NCBI GenBank assembly: GCA_921293015.1
Contig: OV121090.1
Span: forward strand, 37,235,082 to 37,299,081
Source of the DNA: Phorcus lineatus
Taxonomy: Eukaryota > Mollusca > Gastropoda > Trochida > Trochidae
Direction of reading: 5' to 3'
DNA: 64,000 nucleotides
Of this stretch, positions 1-9,803 are shown piece after piece. Below the pieces are notes generated by a model that saw nothing but the letters and a program-made list of their open reading frames with translations, made no database searches and was not told the origin of the DNA. Numbering within the stretch: position 1 is the first letter of the stretch; each line of letters starts with the position of its first letter. Position numbers and translations under genes: made by a program.

Positions 1-1586
1 TCAGAGGTTGCAAGGCCTTTTTAATGTTTGAATTAATAAACTCCTCCAATAATAAACCACTACTGGCAGCCCGGTTGGCAGATTTTAATAAATCTATAAC
101 AATTTAAAAACTTGTGTGTGTACAGTGAATGTTTTTGCAACTGTCGAGATAAATCTTCAACAAAAATGCAAATAGAAACGTTGGTCTTACTTAAGTTAAT
201 CGGAAGTAGCTTTGAAGAATAATTTGTAGATTGCGAAAGCAATTTGATGCCCACAAGCGAAAATAATGCCCTGAAATGATATCAATTGAAAAAATAAACG
301 GTTCTACGAGTATAAGAATACATATTTAGGAATTTATTCGCTTTGAATTGACAATGGTGTGTTAACATTTAGTTTGGATATCAAGTCTGTTACCGGTACA
401 TACAAAATAGTCAACCATGTATTAAATCCAATAGGAATATATATGACAAGCCGATATTTTGTCATGAAATTTGGTACTTTCACCATATCAACAACTCCAT
501 TACTTTGTCATTAACATCGTTAGTTTAATTAGTATGAGCATCTTTCAATTAAATGTTTTAGCAAATAATCAAACATGAGATAAACAAAGCTTGGACTACA
601 GTTCAAAGTCAGTTGAATGAAATATCCAGCATTTTGACTAATTTCATTCTTACCTCAATGCTGGATGAAGATGCTTTGCGTTGTTGATACTTCTAATCCC
701 CCAAGTATCAAGTTTATTTATTGTAGCCAACAGAAGATCTATTTTCTGTTTAATTTGACACTTTTCTATGGATAGTATGCATGACTGCAAGTACAAGTTC
801 ATCTCTATATTAGCTATCCCGAGCGAGTGATCTACCACAGGCAGTGTGCGACAATGACTGTAAATCACATATAGGATAACTTACAATAGCGACAAGTATG
901 TCGCTGAAAACGTTTGAAGTTTTGTTGTTCATCAGTGAACAAGGCTTGTACATCTGCACATGAGAAGACTTTAGCCAACTTAAGTTACAAAATATTCACG
1001 CAACATCAATGGATCTAATTCAATGATACAATGACTGTTTGTCTACCATGATTAATGAGCATTTTCTGAAAGTGAGGCCACCCTTACTGATAATTTGGCT
1101 ACATGTGGTATTGTGCAAGCCTTCTCCAAGCTGAGCGTAGGCGACGTAGAGCGAGACAAAAAGCCTTACTTAAAGTTAATCACTAAATTTACAAAGTTGC
1201 TATGTAAATAAAGTCATCGCTGAATACAAAGGAAAATGTTTTAGATGGACTATTGCCGTCTTGGAAGGAAGTCGGTTCCTTCACGACCTCTAAGATAAAG
1301 TGAATGACAAATCTTGTCGACTAATTCAATATTTGATATTCACCGTGAATTTGAAACATCTAAATCTTGCAATACTCAGTAAGAAGGACAAGCCCTGGCG
1401 TAAATGTTGCAGTTGTAATTACGGGTCAATGTCTTTGATAAGTTTTATGGTGAAAAGTTTTGAATGAACTGTCTTGAAGTTTTTACATCTACTTTAATGA
1501 AAATAAGTTATGAAAATATTAATAATGATTCAAAGTTGGACATTCTACAATTCAACAATTAAAAGAGCTAATGAATTATATTTGTT
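1..1586. other. unassigned AT-rich intergenic sequence
   Basis: Only short frames without recognisable domains are present. I see no transposon ends, tandem arrays or RNA genes. Confidence 0.5.
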
Positions 1587-2400
1587 ATGCCTTACAGGAA
1601 GAATTATTACAGTATGTTTTTTGCCTTTGACAGTGTGGAACATAAACTACATAACCTTGGTTACAGCACAGGTGGAGATTACAGTTACAGTTTACAGCAC
1701 AGGTGGAGATTGCTCATGTACCTCACATCTAATAGGTACCGAAGCGTTTTACTTAATGGCTTTTATCAAACTGAAAACCTTTACCCGCTAGAATACACAA
1801 GAAAGCAAAATGAAATATGAAAATCAATGTGCAGTTTTTAAGAAATCCTCAAAACATCTTGAACATTTTCGTCCGATTGTAAGCGGAAAAATCACATCAA
1901 AAACATTCTAAAAGAATCGATGGTTTCGCCAAGGAGGAAATGTTTATGTTAAACAGAGAGACATTAAAAAAGATCTATTCAGTTTTCAAAAGATAACATC
2001 CTGGATACGTCTATGAATTGAGGGATAGTTGTGTTTCAGACATATGTGAAAGAATTTTTAGAAATCAGGTCGAGACCACTGGGAGAGATAATGGCCGAGA
2101 ATCATTATCTTTAGAAAAAGTATGGCAATCGAAAAACATCGAAAAGTATCCTTATTCTATAACATATATATAAGGAAAATGTTCCATCGTACCTTTGTGA
2201 ACATACGTATGTTGAACCTGTCGAAAGTAAGATCAATTATAGACTTAGAAACGTGCGTGATTTTGCTTTGTCGTATTCCCGCACAACTCGTTATAGACAA
2301 TAACTGTTCCAATCAAGTTAACGATCCGCAACCTTGGAATAACCTCCCACTGCACATATGAGAAGCAGCATCAATCAAACGTTCAAAGTTTCTTTATAGC
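1587..2400 (+). pseudogene. LINE reverse-transcriptase relic A
   Basis: This is a decayed non-LTR retrotransposon on the plus strand. Near 1620-1790 one frame reads AFDSVEHKL and later NRYRSVLLNGF, which resembles the catalytic FSKAFDSVDH block and the following YL.NR.Q.VLVNG block of LINE reverse transcriptases. Near 2228-2295 a second frame reads NYRLRNVRDFALSYSRTTRY, and near 2330-2360 another frame reads WNNLPLHI. Both are typical of the C-terminal tail of many invertebrate LINE polymerases. The pieces lie in different frames, stops interrupt them, and the YADD block is missing, so this is a deleted pseudogene. A 32-bp period duplication (ACAGCACAGGTGGAGATT twice, near 1663-1710) interrupts the first block. 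The clade cannot be fixed by eye. The assignment is by remembered family motifs. Confidence 0.6.
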
Positions 2401-3780
2401 GATGTAACCATGAACCCATACTCAGTTAATTACTAGATATTCAAACAACAGATTAAACGTTGATTTATTTGATATTGGGCTATCAGATGCAATTGACTGT
2501 AATACACTTTTAACATTTCTTATTATTTTTTTCATGGAATGTGGTATGTATCAAAAATATATATTTATTTGATTTATTTGTGTAACATGCGACAAAAGAG
2601 CACTGAAACTTTTGGACTTACTCTTAAATTGCAGCCTTACTATGGCAAAAAGTTTGAAAGTTAACATTTGTTTTGATTTTTCGAAAATGCACGTAGTGAC
2701 TTGAAGTTGTTGTAAACAGATTTGCAAAAACATATCTTGAAAAAGTAAATCGTGACGAAGTTGTAGGTCACGTTGTTTCGGCGCTATCTTGATTTTTCAC
2801 ATATTTTGCAGTTTTTCGACCCCTTGCACTTTTGCGAAATCAGTTCTCTGCCATTATTTGCATTAGAGAGTCGAAACTTACACATTTCATAACTAAAACA
2901 TTGCCCTACAACAAGTGTGTCTCAGAACCTGTAAATTCTCAATATTCTTTTTCTAAACGATCATTAAAATTCAGTGAATTTACCAAAAATTTTAGACTTC
3001 AAGGGCAGACGTATTCGTCGAAATTCATGATTTTAACATAAGAGTAATACATAGATAATGTCTTTAAGAATCAAGAAGAAATTCTCTTAATTCATTTTTG
3101 CCCACTAGGGAGGGTCAACGTTTGCAAACCTGAGAAAAGGGAATTGCCGGACTAGTTTTGAAAAGTCTTCACGTAACTCATTAACAACAGCCGAATCAGC
3201 TTTGATTAATACTTCATTTGAAAGAGGAAATAAAATAAAACCTGGGAATATCTTAATTATTAGTTCCAAACAATTATGTCCATTAACAATGAAATACGGA
3301 CCTTTAAAATTGTCGTTTTGAAGTGTTATAGTAAGAGGAGGCAAGTGTTAACTTAAACATTTCACTCGGTAATCTAGTTAAAACTAGACGTAATGATCCG
3401 TCAATACATCTAGAGAATTACTGCTTGAGGACATGTGCAGCTTACCTTTGACGATTTTTGGAAACGACCAGTAAAATGAGAGCAGGAAGTTAGTTTTCAA
3501 CCAATCAAAGACGAGTTTCTTTTGCATCTTGGTAAATGTCACATGTAGACGTTTACCGTTTAAATAACTCATTCAATCACACATAGTGAAGTGACTGTCC
3601 CAACAAATTACAATGGGTTTGTTTTTTTAAAGTTATCAGGTGGTGTTTACCTTTGAGGAAAGCCTCCGCTATTCGAGAACACAAGACTGATATAATCGCT
3701 AATCAAGAGCATATATTTTGTTTTAAGCTCATATTTCAAGAAGTACCAGTATGTAACGAATGCGACATACCTATCAATCT
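2401..3780. other. unassigned intergenic sequence
   Basis: No domain, repeat end or RNA gene was recognised. The short open frames here have no family resemblance that I can see. Confidence 0.5.
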
Positions 3781-4640
3781 CACTACAGACCATGACATTC
3801 TACTCCTTACGATTTATAAATGATAACAATGATATCCTGTGAGTGATAGTTCTTTTAGATCTAAGTGCTGCTTTTAGTACTGAGATTTATGATAAACTTT
3901 TAGAGGCATTAGAAAACAACATTGGTACCAAAGACTCTGCCCTTACAATGTATATTGTTTTTCTCTTATCTAGATGAACGAAAACAATCTGTTTTCTGAT
4001 ATAGACAATCTCTGTAGTGCAAATAAGGAGACTGAATTTTCGTGTTGAATACCTCAAAATTAGTACTGCCCATTCTTTTTCTCATTTATGTCGATAAGTG
4101 ATCATGAGAGACACGGGTTTTGTCACTACTTTTATGCCGGCGATGCCTCCTGAATTCTAATATACCTTGATCATTATCTGATGGTCATCGTCTTGTCAAT
4201 TATTGAAAAAAGAAAGAAAACAAACGTCGGATGAACCTGACTGTTTTGAGATTAAACTGTTGATATGTTTCTTGTAAGTAGCAGAGGTATGAAAAATGTT
4301 AATGTTGTTCATGTTTTGATTGGATCATCGGTTATTCAGCCGTTAATAGGTGTGAAATTTCTGGGAATACACATGGACTCAATCCTTTCACTCGAATCCC
4401 AGATCCACAGTCATAGTTTAGTGTGTTACTTCCATCCTCGGACCATCGATGCCATTGTAAAAGCTGAAACGTACAGCTCATAACCTTGTGCAGTCCATTT
4501 TTTGCACGCTGTGTTACTGCATCAGTCGTTTTTTAATCACATCCGAAAACAGCTATTCAAACTCAGGGACGTTCAAAATTATGCAGCAAGAACTTCCCTT
4601 AAAAACACAACAGGAGCACACAAATCTGACTCTGAAATAA
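3781..4640 (+). pseudogene. LINE reverse-transcriptase relic B (L2/CR1-like)
   Basis: This is a heavily mutated reverse-transcriptase segment spread over three forward frames. Around 3810-3900 it reads RFINDNNDIL, a stop, then VIVLLDLSAAFST, matching the NDIL...VLLDLSAAFDTVDH block that holds the first catalytic aspartate in L2/CR1-type LINEs. Near 4090-4150 the text MRDTGFV..TFM..A occupies the place of the HGF.YHFYADDTQ motif, with the YADD aspartates destroyed. Near 4330-4400 it reads IQPLIGVKFLGIHMDSILSLESQI, equivalent to the VRNLGVIFD..LSM block. Near 4570-4600 VQNYAART stands for the VQNAAAR motif that follows. The order of blocks is right for a LINE and the strand is consistent. No intact frame is left. 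It is a different family from relic A, whose C-terminal motif differs. Confidence 0.7.
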
Positions 4641-4934
4641 CTTCACTTATCTAAAGTTACTAGTTGTATTGTAGTTTAAAGGTTCTTATCACAAACATGT
4701 TGAGGAGAACATACAGCAGAAATAAGTGTTTAGAAAGACAGGTACACGTGAGTGAATTCATTTTTCATAGAAGGCTTTGAAAAGTTTATTCTACCAATTG
4801 TTTTACTGTTTGACAATCATCAGGAGTATAGCATTGTACCATAAAGAAGTGAAGCAACGCCACAGGTTATTCCTAAATATTCCCTGGACATGCATTTTAT
4901 TTTTAAGTGTGATAATGTTTCTCAAAAGACGGAC
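4641..4934. other. unassigned spacer before the Tc1 element
   Basis: Nothing recognised. The first part may still belong to the 3' part of LINE relic B. Confidence 0.4.
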
Positions 4935-4936
4935 TA

Positions 4937-4963
4937 AAACTCTTCAAAAAAAGAAACTTGACA
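4937..4963 (+). repeat. left terminal inverted repeat of Tc1 element
   Basis: It matches 6252-6279 in reverse complement over about 27 bases with one length difference in the poly-A run. A TA dinucleotide lies immediately outside. Confidence 0.88.
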
Positions 4964-5129
4964 CTGACCTTCAAAGTTCAATATAAAGAACACAGATGCA
5001 AGTTAAACATTGAAATGAAAACTAAAACGCTGTTTGAAGATCTCTGTTCAGTCAATTTTATTCAGGATAAGCACGATCTTGAAATGCACAGGTGCACAAG
5101 TGTTGCAACATCACAGGAGTGCACAAATG

Positions 5130-5961
5130 TCAGTATCGGGTATGGCCACCATTGGCATTGATTATTGCTTGGCACCGACGACCCATGGATGCAATCAAGT
5201 TGTCAATCACAACCTGTGGAATGTTCTGCCATTCGTGCTGAAGTGCTGCAAGAAGTCCTCGAAGTGTTTGGGGTGGTGGATTCCTACTCTGCACGCGTCG
5301 ATCCAGTTCGTCCAAGAGAGGCTGTAGGATCAAGTCCCTATACCGTACTCCTGTGAGGTTACCCACAACATGCACAAGGGGTGTCCTAACACCGTGACGA
5401 ATCCCGGCCCACACCATGACACTCCCACATCCAAATGGGACAACCTCCTGAACACAGTTGGCAGCATAACGTTCTCCACTACGTCGGTATACACGTGCTC
5501 GTCCATCACTTCGTCGAAGCAGAAAACGGGACTCATCAGTGAAGAGAACGGTTCTCCACCTTGCACGTGCCCATCTCATCCTTTGTTGACTTCACTGGAG
5601 ACGTTCCGCCAGATGACGTTGCGTTTTAATATGGTAAAAGTCCAGCCTCTCTCAGCCTGTTGCGTACCGTTTGGTCGGAAATTCGACGCAGGCCTGGTAT
5701 CTGCGTTGTTGTTGACGTTGCTGTCCTGGTGCGTTCCCGAAGGTGGAGCAGTCGGATGTACCGATCTTGGGCCCGAGTAGTCACCCTTGGTCTGCCTGAC
5801 CTTGGCCTATCATCAACGCTGTTTCGGGTGTTGAAACGGGTCCACAATGAAGAGATGATCTGTCCGGACACGCCAAAGTGTGTTGCAACATCTCGCTGCG
5901 TCGCTCCTGCTTGCAGTCTGCCAATAGCGTTGTTGCGTCGCGCTCTGTTCAGTCTTGGCAT
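5130..5961 (-). pseudogene. Tc1-family transposase, frameshifted and internally deleted
   Basis: Cut-and-paste transposase of the Tc1 branch of IS630/Tc1/mariner, expected to have a DD34E catalytic triad. The N-terminal part (5961 down to 5626) begins MPRLNRARRNNAIGRLQAG and contains the helix-turn-helix, the GRPR linker (RSGRPRVTT) and the second paired-like DNA-binding half ending RNRLREAGLLPY. A frameshift follows, then an in-frame TGA near 5593. The catalytic part resumes near 5590 and reads VLFTDESRF (first catalytic D), GCGSVMVWAGI, and VRYRDLILQP. It then jumps at about 5318 directly to LLDELDRRVQSRNPPPQ and ends NANGGHTRY. Full-length relatives have some 60-70 residues at this jump, including the DNARPH and SPDL.PIEH motifs, so the second and third catalytic residues are gone. 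The protein could not catalyse transposition. Family call is confident; the copy is dead. Confidence 0.9.
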
Positions 5962-6251
5962 TCTTCAGGTCGCTGTACCGATGTTGTGTAGTCTGAATGA
6001 ACAGTGGCTAATTTGGCTTTTTATACCCCTAAAGCAGACGTGTCTGCATGTAAACCTTTATGATCCCATGCTGCACGTGCTTTGGCAGAAAATGCATTTG
6101 ACGACTCGCTCGTTTTCGTCCCTGAATACAACGTAAACTTTTTGGGCCATTGTTTTTGGTAAATTTACACTTTTGAGCAAGCCTTTCTTTAATTTACAGG
6201 TATATATCATTAAAAAATTGACCCGTTTCGAAAAAATCAATTTCGCATGAA

Positions 6252-6279
6252 TGTCAAGTTTCTTTTTTTTGAAGAGTTT
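6252..6279 (-). repeat. right terminal inverted repeat of Tc1 element
   Basis: This is the reverse complement of the left repeat. The outermost bases GAAGAGTTT are followed by ATATA rather than an exact TA. Confidence 0.88.
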
Positions 6280-7121
6280 ATATAATACAAAAGTTACACC
6301 GGATTCACCATATCAGAGTATTCATTGATGTTTTTCAACCCATGACACCTTGCTATTATGAGCTATTATCTTTATTTAAGTATGCATGACTACATATCCA
6401 TTGACTTTAACTGGTCCTTAATAAACATTGAAATCACTTCATCACTGCGTCATCATCTGCATTTTTAGCTCATCATACGTTCTATTTCTAACTGACATTA
6501 CAATTCAGGAATTGTCTGAAACAACTTTGTCATGAAAGCTGAACACGCTAAGTAAGAGATACCACAAAATAGTCCGGCGAGATAACATGTTCTATGACCA
6601 ATATGGGTAATCATTAGTGGTGACATAATTTCAATTTAAGCACATATCATTTTACATAGCAACCACAGTTTAAGCGCGTTGTCTTAGACGTCATAAAACA
6701 ATTGTTCGTAGCGTGCAAGGAAAGTAGGTCGTTTTCTGGATATATATTTGCGATTCAAATGGAATAAAATCGGTAATAAAGAACTTTTTGCACTCGGAAA
6801 TGTACCACATGAATTTAACAAAATTCTTGCAAATTTGTGTATAATCCTTTGTCACGCGGTTCGAGCGTGCGACCTTTTTCCCGCCTCTCCTCTAATGTAC
6901 TTTCATAAAATATCACTAATTATTGTATGTATCGAAAGTACATATTATGTACTTTACATTCATGTATCTATTTTTATCATTCATGTCCTTATTCGCCGAC
7001 TGTGGCTATTTTTATATGTTCAAATGTCATTTTCATGATCCATTTATCAGCCTTTTTACATGTAGCATTAATATGTTTATATCTTCTTGTAGAGGAGTTT
7101 GCGCCCTTTACAGTAAGCCAT
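6280..7121. other. unassigned intergenic sequence
   Basis: Overlapping short frames at 6748-7136 are hydrophobic because the DNA is T-rich. I see no supported gene. Confidence 0.5.
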
Positions 7122-7935
7122 TGTAGGGCTCCATAACTTAAATATTTATGGAGCTAGGGATAATTTAGTTTCTCAAAGAAACACAGATTCGCGATATCCT
7201 TAGATAACCTACCATCTCTTCTTTGGAGTAAGGCCTAGTCTTCTCCGACGTCCGAACGGAGCTAATGAATACCGGGCTAAGCTCTGGTACCAACGAGTCT
7301 TGACTTAATTCTTGCGGGGAGAGGTCACGGGTGGACCTGGGACGCTGGAAGTAAATTGGTGAGGTTGATATTCCTTATTTCTCTGTACCTTTCTGGAGTA
7401 TGTGATCACTTCCTTTAAGAACTTACAGTTTTAACCTTACCTTCCCTCCCATTATTTTATAAGTTCTACTATACCTAAACTAGTGTTCTTATTCATTTAC
7501 TCACTCAAGTAGTGATTAGGGATCATCTAAAGTACTGTGTGCTTGTTGTTTATTCATCCCTATTTTTAGTCCACCCGTGTCCCGACGCTACCCTTGTATA
7601 TTCGCCAAGTGTTGATTTGTCTTATTGATGCTATCTCGTTAAGACGGTCATTAGCTTATCTTGTTGTTACAACGTCTGGGGTATGCTTGAGTGATTCCCT
7701 ACAGTTTGTCTATTTGTTTATTCATGGGTTGTTGACTTCCTTAATTAGTTGTTAACTCCTGTTGAGTGGATTACGGGTAGCTTGTTGCTGTACCCGGTTA
7801 TCGTCTTGTTTAGACTGCAAATAAATCACTTGACTCACTGACTTTCTTCTCTCTAGTATTTATTGGCTTGATTATTTTCTTTTCTTATCTTTCTGTCGGA
7901 TAAACGGGTCTCGTCTGAGTTGAGATTTCGTTACA
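7122..7935. mobile_element. possible solo LTR, about 814 bp
   Basis: The segment starts TGTAGGGCTCCATAAC and ends ATTTCGTTACA, giving the TG...CA ends of long terminal repeats. It is richer in GC and pyrimidines than its flanks, has an AATAAA near 7821 in the last fifth, and contains no coding frame. A short inverted repeat (GCTCCATA...TATGGAGC, about 7129-7155) sits near the left end. I could not find a matching 4-5 bp target duplication, and no second copy is present in the window, so the call rests on composition and ends only. Confidence 0.3.
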
Positions 7936-9175
7936 CTGTGACACCCTTTGCTCTCGATCTGATAATACATAAGATTCACACTAGTTTCGTAAAAGTCATA
8001 TGACACACTTTTTCAGGTAATAATCTCTATTTATTACCCTTCAAACATAAAATTCATAATGGGGTATCATAATAAATAATAATTATAATAATAGCATGCT
8101 TATAATGCGCTATTTTCCATGTGAAACCTCCTCAAAGCATGGGTGATGGTCTTGCTTCTCCACAACAAGGAAACGGTCAGGCCGAGGGTTATCATTCATG
8201 GACACATGTCGAGTTGCTAATACATGACTGTCAAAATGACCTAGAAGAACAAGGATGTTTCAGATAGATTCTTGAGATTCGTAAGGTGACACAATTTGTT
8301 ATCGGATATCCATTTCCATGCTAATAGTAACCCATCGGCCCTCAAAACTTAAACCTATATGTTTCGTACGAAATTGAAAGTAATATACACGTTTCAAGTG
8401 ACTGACGATCATATTGATACCCTGTTGTACTGGTCAGTTTTGAGACTACTTTCAACGTTTTTACTTATTATATCTTATTTGCATATCCGATGAAAAGTAT
8501 ATTTGAAGTACAGTAGGATGCCGTGGATTTCATGAAACTCCTGTTTTATTTTCGAACCCACACATTAACAATAGGTACAACCTTTAAATATCACTATAAT
8601 CAACTGATAGAAAATCAACATAAATAAATGAGGAAGCGCTTTCAAATAACTAATATCAATTTGTATAAATCAAAGTCTTATTAGTAAAAGTAAGGAGATC
8701 CCACGTTACCTGATATTTGAAAGAAAAGGACTATGCTGATTTTATCGCTGACTTGATTGGAATGATGACAACAAGTGTCATGTCAACATGAGACACATGA
8801 CAGCAACATCTTTAGGGAGATTCTCCTTCACTTTTATTATGTAGAATGTTGGAACGATTAACACAAATTGGCTTGTATAAATAAAAAAAGTGGAGACTAA
8901 GTTAACCTTTTCACCATTACTCTCTGAAGTGTGAGAAGGTGGTATTTTCATTCAGTTATTTCTTTCATGCCATATCATTGCAGCTTTACTTTTTAATACT
9001 TGTGGTCGCATACTTTTTATCAACATTTTTTTATTTATGTGTGTTGCAGATTCCCATTCTCAAAAGTAATATATTATTTTAACACATACGTACATATCAC
9101 AATTGTAATAACCTTAATGAACAATGTGATGAGGACCGATAGATTCCATTCCCTTCAACTAGTTTCTAGTAAATA
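7936..9175. other. unassigned intergenic sequence
   Basis: Nothing recognised apart from ordinary AT-rich spacer. Confidence 0.5.
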
Positions 9176-9801
9176 GAGCTGCATGCCAAAAGTTTGTTCA
9201 CATACTTGAATATACTAGTGCAAATATCATGTAATTTAAGATGATTTTGAGGTATCGTTGCGTTGCGAAAAAGAAACGTATAATATTGAATTTTCAATAC
9301 ACATATGCAAAGCCATTCTTCTTTAAGGAAAAGGTTTATCGTATCCCACAATTATCCGTAACAGTTTTGGCAGGTCATTGAAGTGACCAGGGGTCAAAAT
9401 TCCGAAAACACTAATTTTCATTTTTCTCAATACAATCCTTTATAAGTTATCAACTTCTTTAAAAATGAGTCACGTTTGTTCCATAGCACAAAGCCAATGT
9501 GATTATGTTGGTTTTAATCTCGGAGAGTCGATAATAAATATTTTATTCGACATTTAACGAAATCAAAATTTCGAAAATTTGACCCCTTCGGTCTATATCA
9601 ATATGCTAAAATCAAATTTTTTTCACGAGTGACCAGACATTGCAAACATGAGTTCAAGAATGGCTATTTCACACATGGACAGTGGGTGCTCCGTTGTCAG
9701 TCTTGCTGAAGTTATTCTTTTGACGTTGAAACGAAACCCACATTACATGATATTTGCACTACGATTCAGTGGCAAGTGAACAAACTTTCGGTATGCAGCT
9801 G
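9176..9801. mobile_element. 626-bp non-autonomous TIR element (MITE) flanked by TA
   Basis: The left end reads GAGCTGCATGCCAAAAGTTT and continues GTTCAC, then a stretch containing GTGCAAATATCATGTAAT (about 9219-9236). The right end carries the reverse complement: ATTACATGATATTTGCAC (about 9742-9759), then GTGAACAAACTTTCGGTATG and CAGCTG at 9801. The paired arms therefore cover about 60 bp on each side. TA dinucleotides sit directly outside both ends (9174-9175 and 9802-9803), as expected for a Tc1/mariner-type target duplication. No transposase is encoded, so it would have depended on an enzyme supplied elsewhere. Confidence 0.8.
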
Positions 9802-9803
9802 TA

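Larger units (their letters stand above)
4937..6279 (-). mobile_element. Tc1-like DNA transposon, about 1343 bp, defective
   Basis: Both ends carry near-identical terminal inverted repeats of about 28 bp. The left end starts AAACTCTTCAAAAAAAGAAA and continues CTTGACA (4937-4963). The right end (about 6252-6279) is its reverse complement with one extra A in the A-run. The left repeat abuts a TA (4935-4936), the Tc1/mariner target. On the right the TIR is followed by ATATA, so the TA is offset by one base. The transposase lies on the minus strand between the ends and is broken. Ends are well preserved relative to the gene, so the copy could have been moved in trans before the gene decayed. Confidence 0.9.

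Noticed and set aside
5165-5780. Plus-strand open frames over the Tc1 element
   Set aside because: They are the antisense of the transposase and have no independent motif.
5660-6136. 158-residue plus-strand frame
   Set aside because: Mostly antisense of the transposase N-terminal region; the rest is element flank.
6748-7136. Three overlapping plus-strand frames rich in F, I, L and Y
   Set aside because: Hydrophobicity reflects T-rich DNA; there is no evidence of a membrane protein gene.
9166-9351. Minus-strand 61-residue frame
   Set aside because: It lies in the terminal inverted repeat of a non-coding MITE.
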